Of a stretch of 64,000 nucleotides of DNA, positions 57,823 to 64,000 are shown piece by piece. Position 1 is the first letter of the stretch. Each line of letters begins with the position of its first letter. The DNA lies in contig OZ034979.1 of NCBI GenBank assembly GCA_964030785.1, positions 39,094,984-39,158,983 on the forward strand, read 5' to 3'. Under the pieces are notes generated by a model, which saw nothing but the letters and a program-made list of their open reading frames with translations, had not been told where the DNA came from and ran no database searches. This DNA is from Siderastrea siderea. Its lineage: Eukaryota > Cnidaria > Anthozoa > Scleractinia > Rhizangiidae. A program made the translations under genes and the position numbers.

Positions 57823-58370
57823 AAGCGAAGCAGTTGTCGGTTTAAAGCTATTTTATCCCAAAAGCTTCCGAAAACAGTTTTGTGCGTTCCTCAAAGCGCC
57901 TTACTTTATATAGGCTTACTTCGCATCCGCAAAACTTATGCCGGCATAATAATGTAATTAAAGCGTGTTTGGCGTTCCTTTGTTTTGAATCTTGATGGTC
58001 TCTAGTTAGAGAACGAAATATAACAGTTATTTGAAAAACTATAAGCGAAGCAGTTGTCGGTTTAAACCTATTATGCCCGAAAAGCTTCCAAAAACAGTTC
58101 GGTGCATTTTTAAAAGCGCTCGAATTTCAGACAATTTGCAGCCGCAAAACTTATGCCACAGAGTTAAGAATGTTTGGACGGTGCTTGTTTGTTTGTTTTC
58201 AATCTCGATGGTCTCAAGTTAGAGAACGAAATATAAGGGTTACTTAAGTAACTATAAGCGAAGCAGTTTTGAGTTTAAAGCTATTTTATCTGGTAAGTAA
58301 TGTGTGTTCCTCAAAGTGCTTGAATTTTTTCGCGGCTGCTAAAACCTACGCGACATTTCTTCGATAAGTT
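57823..58370 (+). repeat. Tandem repeat, about 215-220 bp, 2.5 copies
   Basis: AAGCGAAGCAGTTNT starts copies at 57,823, 58,043 and 58,256. Shared words in each are GGTTTAAANCTATT, CCGCAAAACTTATGCC, ATGGTCTCNAGTTAGAGAAC and GAAATATAA. The third copy is truncated and more diverged. Confidence 0.9.
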
Positions 58371-59011
58371 TATTACAAGTGCTTCGAAGCTCCCCAGATC
58401 CTTTATTTCGGGTAATCCCAGTAAAATGCTGGTGAAATGCCAGTATAAATTTTTGACCAGACTAATACTTTTATTTAGTGGCAGTTCATGTTATTTGTTA
58501 ACATTCGAACGCGATGAAGATAACGCATTTAAACAGTCGAATAATTTTTATTTTGTTTTTGTAAATGAGCGCCGTTTCAAGTTCATTCAAGCGAACAGCC
58601 AATAATCTAAGGAGATTTGACAAGCCTTGACAGTTAATGACAGGATATGGAAACATTGCAAACACCAAGCTAGACGGCTCGTGAGTAAAATAATCAAGCT
58701 GTGCTCAGCCTCTAGAATGACCTTTCGAGCTTGGTTTTACAGAACAGATCCCCAAAATATTGGAGCACAATTCGGAACACTTTCAGGCTTTTTGAGAAAC
58801 ACTTTTCGAAAGCGAACGAGCCAAAAAAAGCCCCGAAATATATTTCAGACCGAAAAGTTTCAGGACTATTTTTGAGAAACCGAACACCAGTTTATTCCTT
58901 CGAGGCTCCGCTTTTAGGCTTGGCTAAATCTATATATTAGCTGCTGTTGTTTGGCAATGGTAAATGGCACACACACACGTGATAAAGAAGAAAAAATAAT
59001 TCAACATACCA
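58371..59011. other. Spacer inside the inverted duplication, no gene recognised
   Basis: Short plus-strand frames overlap at 58,627-58,940 but differ in frame and show no signature. A short CA run (CACACACACACG) lies at 58,968. Confidence 0.35.
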
Positions 59012-59083
59012 CCACCGTTTTTCATTTCCCTTTTCGGTCTTTTTCTTCTTGGCCTTAGGCTGGCCTGAGTTCGCGTCTTTCAT
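59010..59083 (-). CDS. Putative lysine-rich first exon (intact copy)
   Basis: Minus-strand ATG at 59,083 reads MKDANSGQPKAKKKKTEKGN and then EKRW, followed by two bases and a good donor, TG|GTATGT at 59,009. The start context (AAACAAAACAAAATGA) is A-rich. The peptide is basic and low in hydrophobics, resembling an N-terminal lysine-rich tail or nuclear localisation stretch; the family is not recognised. The next exon would lie to the left on the minus strand, inside the spacer of the inverted duplication or beyond, and is not found. The left-arm partner is interrupted. The call rests on start, donor and conservation only. Confidence 0.35.
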
Positions 59084-59822
59084 TTTGTTTTGTTTTGAAT
59101 TTTTGCGCCCAGCGACCCTCAGTCGACGCGCAGGGGAAATTTAAAAAATCGCGTGTCTTTCAACTGGGTTCCTTTGTCGGTCAAACTCGCCACTCGGGTG
59201 ACCACAGAGAAGATTTTGTCACGGACCAAAAGTTTCGCGTAGGGAAACCAGGGACGGCAGTTTGTCGCTCGCGAATTCAAATTTCAACGGAAAAATGCAT
59301 TCTTCGAATTCCTCTGAGGTTGGATTTCTTGCAGATCATAGGGAGAAAGCAAATTGACGGTCGTATTCAAAAGTCTCGGTTCGATTCCAAAGGTCTATCC
59401 GTGCTCTAATCTAACTCAAATTTGGCCGAAACTTTGTTCGAAGACTATTCTTTCGAGGGCTAAGATTTTTTTGTGTGAGCGAATCGGGCAAATACGACTT
59501 TTTTGGCGAAATGTTCAACTGGGTAGTGTAATTTGCGGGTCGCCTAGTTGCATGCCTTGTTCTCTTTCTCTACTTTTGAGCGAGTCCGACCGCTATTTTG
59601 AAAACATCGCTTTCGCGAGCCTTAAATTGCCAAAATAATCACAGAAACACAAATCAAAACACCACGGCAGCAATTTTATGAGTTTTTATTTCATTTCCCT
59701 CAGTTTTAAAACTCCTAAATTTCGGCTTTAGTTTTGCTAATTTGATAAACCGACACAGCCATGATTATAAATGCACAGCCCACCACACAAACAGAGGATG
59801 GTACGCCTGTGGCTTGATCACT
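59012..59822. repeat. Right arm of a 0.8-kb inverted duplication
   Basis: Inverse of 54,790-55,603. The arms are separated by 3.4 kb. The outer end carries GGATGGTACGCCTGTGGCTT and GATCA, matching the left outer end with small changes. Confidence 0.9.
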
Positions 59823-61308
59823 TATTCTTAACCATGACAAGACGCAAGTGGGTTTGAACTGGAAGTACCCTATTTCCGAATTAATTAAGTTGCGGTTTAC
59901 TCGGTAATTAAATTTCTGTCAACAAAGCGAGGTAAATGGGGATCAAATAGGATACATGTCAGGCTCAAATTAAGGCTTGACGAGTGGCGAATTTCATGAG
60001 TCACATGTTTAGGTCATTTGAGAATACGGTCTCTTCGAGGTTAAAATAGAACTGCCGGTCGATGGCTCGGAGGAAAGTGCTGTTCGTCCACTTCTCAGAT
60101 AAAAGCCAGGAACTGTTAGATTGTAACAAACAGAAAGAAGTTCCCCGCCCGCTTTCCGGATGATATTATAACAACAACAACAATTTATTTCGATATTCCC
60201 ACATGGGTAGCAAAGTAAAGCGCGCGAAGTGCCCCGTACCAGGGAAAGTACGAAATCGTGCCTTCTCCGTTTGGTTTGTTTGCGATATTTCTTCGCCATG
60301 CGCCGAATTTGCGGTTATTTTAAGAAGAGACGTTTGGAAGGTTTTTTCAGCCTTGGCGGGTGAAGCTGTCAGCTTGCACTCACATGGCCGTGAGCTCGAT
60401 CCCTGCAATTGCCGTTTGGTGACGCCACTGCCATCTTCTATTGTATTTTCTTGCCGATCTCACCAAGCAGCTCCTCAAAAAGGTAAGCCCTAGCTTTGAG
60501 TCAGTGTTGAGTTCACTACAATCAATTATGACTTCCTGTCTTATGTAATCACAACACAAAATGAAAGGAATTTGGAAAAAAAATTCTAGATGTTTTGTTT
60601 TTGAAAGTGATTTGCGATCGTTTTATTAGGTCTCGTCTTTTGTAGCAAAATTGTTCTTTGATACGATCCTTGCGTTGCAAGGAATAAAAAATAATGAGTT
60701 GTTCATCGACCCGCACTTTTGCGCCATTGTCACACAGTAGGCTTTGTGAGAACGGAAACACTTTGAACATTGGTTTTCCAATGAGAATTCAAAATGGCGT
60801 ACATTGCCCAAAACAAGAACATTACTACTGGGAGAATTCATTTTGGCGTTAAATTTCCGCTATTTAAAGGCCGAGACAGACCTCAATGAAAGGTAATTGA
60901 ATGGCGAAGACGTAGAAATATAATTGTTGATGAAATATGTCCAGCTTATTCTGACCGTTCTGAAATTGGGAGCCTGAAAGTTCAACCTCAATTCTCAATT
61001 ACAACCTTTCCTGAGTACTCCTGGGCGTTTCCAATTTCTTTCCCATTTAGAAAGAAACGATATATTTGCTGTGTGGAAACGATTTCTGTAATCTTATCTT
61101 ATTGTATTTATTTATTTATTTTTTTTTTTTGGAAGAAAGATCCAAGATTGCTGTTGTCTAGGAGATTTTGTGACCGAAACAATAGACTGGGTGATTTAAT
61201 TTTTAAATTTTTGGGTATCCAGGAGTCTAATCAGTGTAGAACTATTTGACACTGTTTCAGGTATATATTAACATATGATGATTTTTCTTCCTTGAAAATG
61301 ATATCAAG
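59823..61308. other. Intergenic with weak exon signals
   Basis: AACAACAACAACAATTTATT at 60,171-60,190 is the inverse of a LINE-like 3' tail (AAATAAATTGTTGTTGTTGT). A strong donor, AAAAAG|GTAAGC, lies at 60,482. The frame open before it from 60,423 (LYFLADLTKQLLKK) would continue in frame into the candidate exon at 62,174, but no start is seen. The 96-codon frame at 60,203 shows no family signature. Confidence 0.35.
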
Positions 61309-61621
61309 ATGAACATGATTCTTACTATTTTTAAATGTCTTCATTTTTCTGATTATCCAAGATATTTAAAAGATATGTTTCGTTTTAATACGCTCTCGCA
61401 CCTATTTTTTAAGAGGACATAATATGCTCTGTTTGCCCAAACCATTGACCACTTCTTATGGTCTCAATTCCTTTAGTTACTTGGCAGCAACATCTTGGAA
61501 TTCTCTTCCTGACCGTTACCGCACTATTTCTGATTTTACTTCTTTTCGACGACTGATATCTACGGGGAACAATAATTTACTTAAAAGGGCAGGAACTGCA
61601 AACCTTTCTACATCATGGTAA
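61309..61621 (+). pseudogene. LINE (CR1/L2-like) reverse transcriptase C-terminus
   Basis: Frame 1 reads IFKCLHFSDYPRYLKDMFRF and NTLSH. A shift near 61,404 then gives LRGHNMLCLPKPLTTSYGLN and SFSYLAATSWNSLPDRYRTI, ending FRRLISTGNN and a stop at about 61,621. The LRGH-LPKP-YG-SFSY-WNSLPD series is the usual C-terminal end of CR1/L2/Rex-type non-LTR retrotransposon proteins. The RT core is absent, so it is a typical 5'-truncated insertion with one frameshift. Confidence 0.8.
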
Positions 61622-61781
61622 TTTGCAAGTTAGTTGTCTAGGTAGTTAGTTATCTTATTTGTTATATAGAATTAACTTTTTATTATAATTATTTATTAAT
61701 GTAGTTGGCTCGAAGATATTAGCACTTGAGTGCTACACTGTAAATTCGAGGGTAAATAAAGTTGATTGATTGATTGGTTGA
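61622..61781 (+). mobile_element. LINE 3' untranslated end with short tandem tail
   Basis: It follows the stop and runs to TTGATTGATTGATTGG at 61,762-61,777, the kind of short tandem tail that replaces poly-A in CR1/L2 elements. It fixes the 3' boundary of the insertion. Confidence 0.7.
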
Positions 61782-62173
61782 GGGGTCTCCCAGATACATG
61801 TAGAGTTGACATGCATACCTACATCTGCAATTTTGGTTGCTGTAGTCATGAATTCTTTTAGATAAAATTGGTCTTTTTGGTCGTAATGGGATTCTTGAAC
61901 ATGACTTTTTTTCAAGCAATTTTTATTCTTTCTTCTCATTATCATGTTTTTTATCCTGCTGAATATAACATTTTCCTCCTGTTTAGGTTTATAGCTACTT
62001 GATCATTTGACTTACATAACATCTAGCTATAGTAACACAAGAAACAGCAAAGAACTAAACCCCTGAAAAGTTAACATTGGTGTTCATATTAGACCTCACC
62101 TGAGAGTTTGATTACAGCTGTAAGAGAGTTTTATTAAGAACTGTTAAAATAAAAATGTTACTTTTTTCCTCTA
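61782..62173. other. Intergenic, nothing recognised
   Basis: AT-rich sequence without coding signature. Confidence 0.35.
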
Positions 62174-62278
62174 GGTCAACTGGAACTGCAAAATACTCAA
62201 ACAACTTCTGGATTCTACTGTGGTGGTTGCCTACAAAGCTGATTCACCACAAGATGCAAACAATGCACTGAGAAGTTA
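62174..62278 (+). CDS. Candidate terminal exon, function unknown
   Basis: A pyrimidine-rich acceptor (ACTTTTTTCCTCTAG) precedes an open stretch reading VNWNCKILKQLLDSTVVVAY and then KADSPQDANNALRS, TAA at about 62,276. The composition is protein-like, and the phase agrees with the strong donor at 60,482 (TKQLLKK before it), giving an intron of 1.7 kb. No upstream start is found and the family is not recognised, so this is a weak call. Confidence 0.25.
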
Positions 62279-62985
62279 AGGCCCAGTTAACCTTGGCGTC
62301 AGTCTAACTGTGCAAAAGAAGGAAGGACATCAAACAGCAGATGCAAAACACAGTATCTGTGTGAACTCAATGTCAGGTGTGTAAAACTGATCATGTTTTT
62401 TTTTCGTTTTTTTTTACAAATAATTAACATGACACTGCCTTTTCAGGATTTGTTTTATTGTCTGTACCATTTTTGGGACATAAGCTTAAGCCTGCAAGAG
62501 TAGATTTAAGGCCTAAGGCACATTGTTGGTGAAGTTGCCAGCCAAATGAGTTTACCATCATAGACAAAGTTTGCTAAAATCCCATCACTGAATTGTGGTT
62601 TTCAGTGTCACCATTTTAGACCAATTAAGAAATATCAAGTCAAAATGTTCTGCATGTAATTCATACCTTCCATTATGGTGATACTTTATCACTGATAGTA
62701 ACTTAATATATATCATTGCTTAATGCATGCACTGTCATTTTTCAGGTCCCATGGAAAGAGACCTTAGGAAATTAAAAAGATACCATGGAACATGCTCTAC
62801 CAATTAAATATATGAAGAATGCCTACTGAGATTTGAATCCTGCCAAGAATAGGACTCGCACACTACATTTTGCCTTAGTGGTGTTGATGTAATGCCAGAG
62901 TGTACTGCATTTTGCCTTATTTTAACAGTCCCTTCCAACTTGAAAACTACAGTTAGCAACAAAGTTAACATTAGTGTCCCTGAGA
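62279..62985. other. Intergenic, nothing recognised
   Basis: It contains T-rich runs near 62,396-62,415. A TTTTTCAGGTCCCATGG acceptor-like site is at 62,741, with no extended frame after it. Confidence 0.35.
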
Positions 62986-63903
62986 TAGGTCACCTGTCGA
63001 CAACTGTTACCTTTAACAATCCCTTAAACTATTTTAAGTCTCAGTTACTAATAAGGGGAACAGTAGCATCCAGATGTATCGTCGGAGTGTGCGACTGTTA
63101 CCTTTAACAATTCCTTTCTATTTTAAGTCTCAGTTACTAATGAGGGGAACAGTAGCATCCAGATGTATCGTCGGAGTGTGCGACTGTTACCTTTAACAAT
63201 TCCTTTCTATTTTAAGTCTCAGTTACTAATGAGGGAAACAGTAGCATCCAGATGTATCGTCAGAGTGTGCAACTGTTACCTTAACAATTCTTTTCTATTT
63301 TAAGTCTCAGTTACTAACGAAGGGAACAGTAGCATCCAGATGTATCGTCGGAGTGTGCAACTGTTACCTTTAACAATTCCTTTCTATTTTAAGTCTCAGT
63401 TAACTAATGAGGGGAACAGTAGCATCCAAATGTATCATCGGAGTGTGCGAATGTTACCTTTAACAATCCTTTTCTATTTGAAGCCTCAGTTACTAATGAG
63501 GGGAGCAGTAGCATCCAGATGTATCGTATTCCTTTGTATTTGAAGTCTCAGTTGCTAATGAGGGGAGCAGTAGCAACCAGATGTATCGTCGGAGTGTGCG
63601 ACTGTTGCCTTTAACAATCCCTTTCTATTTGAAGTCTTATTTACTAATGAGGGGAAGAGTGGCATCCAGATGTATCGTCGGAGTGTGCGACTGTTGCCTT
63701 TAACAATTCCTTTCTATTTTAAGTCTCAGTTACTAATGAGGGGAACAGTAGCATCCAGATCTATCGTCGGAGTGTGCGGCTGTTACCTTTAACAATCCCT
63801 TTCTATTTTAAGTCTCAGGTACTAATGAGGGGAACAATAGCATCCAGATGTATCGTCGGAGTGTGCAGCTGTTACCTTTAACAATTCCTTTCTATTTTAA
63901 GTC
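62986..63903 (+). repeat. 89-bp minisatellite, about 10 units
   Basis: The word CAGTTACTAATGAGGGGAAC (with variants) recurs at 63,042, 63,131, 63,220, 63,308, 63,397, 63,487, 63,549, 63,638, 63,727 and 63,816: period 88-90 bp except for one 62-bp unit missing 27 bp (63,487-63,549). Each full unit also has CATCCAGATGTATCGTCGGA and CTTTAACAATTCCTTTCTAT. Frames through it are by-products of the repeat. Confidence 0.95.
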
Positions 63904-64000
63904 GCCTTGCTCCGAGAATTTGTTCAAGGCTCTACGGATTTTTTCACCAAATTACAGAGAGCAGTTATTCAATTTCCAGTTAGATCTGGATTTAAAGACC
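63904..64000. other. Right edge of window
   Basis: Unique sequence after the minisatellite; too short to interpret. Confidence 0.3.

Overview
The window looks like nuclear DNA of an invertebrate animal, most likely an anthozoan cnidarian such as a stony coral. The reasons are AT-rich intergenic DNA, split genes with GT-AG introns, and a mixed load of decayed mobile elements (Penelope-like, hAT, a CR1/L2-type LINE tail, a tRNA-type SINE, several MITE-like foldbacks). The placement is inference from repeat style and gene content; no organism-specific marker was checked.

Layout. 1-15,290: repeat-rich DNA with a Penelope-like GIY-YIG remnant at the left edge, a hAT remnant, foldback elements, and an intact first exon for a membrane anchor on the minus strand (9,160-9,271). 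15,295-17,290 and 20,009-44,008: two arrays of one 28-bp satellite in opposite orientation, together about 26 kb or 40% of the window, separated by 2.7 kb of decayed sequence. The large array has higher-order structure, including a nearly identical 8.8-kb block present twice at an offset of exactly 9,352 bp (334 monomers). 44,010-52,000: the one substantial gene, on the minus strand. It has a 2,141-bp terminal exon coding an FAD-dependent amine-oxidase-type domain followed by a DUF3431-like domain, and two candidate alternative first exons that each code a single transmembrane anchor and join it in phase. 53,170-54,700: a broken Penelope-like element with an inverted copy of its own 3' part. 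54,790-59,825: an inverted duplication with 0.8-kb arms around a 3.4-kb spacer that holds a MITE, a dispersed repeat and a 220-bp tandem repeat. 59,825-64,000: a LINE 3' end, possible small exons and an 89-bp minisatellite.

How it fits together. The gene's upstream region (49,036-51,915) is present a second time, in the same order and orientation, at 653-14,715. There it is swollen fivefold by insertions, and it lies on the other side of the satellite. The left copy keeps one usable first exon and has lost the other. Its oxidoreductase exon, if it survives, should lie just beyond the left edge. The short reading frames inside the satellite are not genes.
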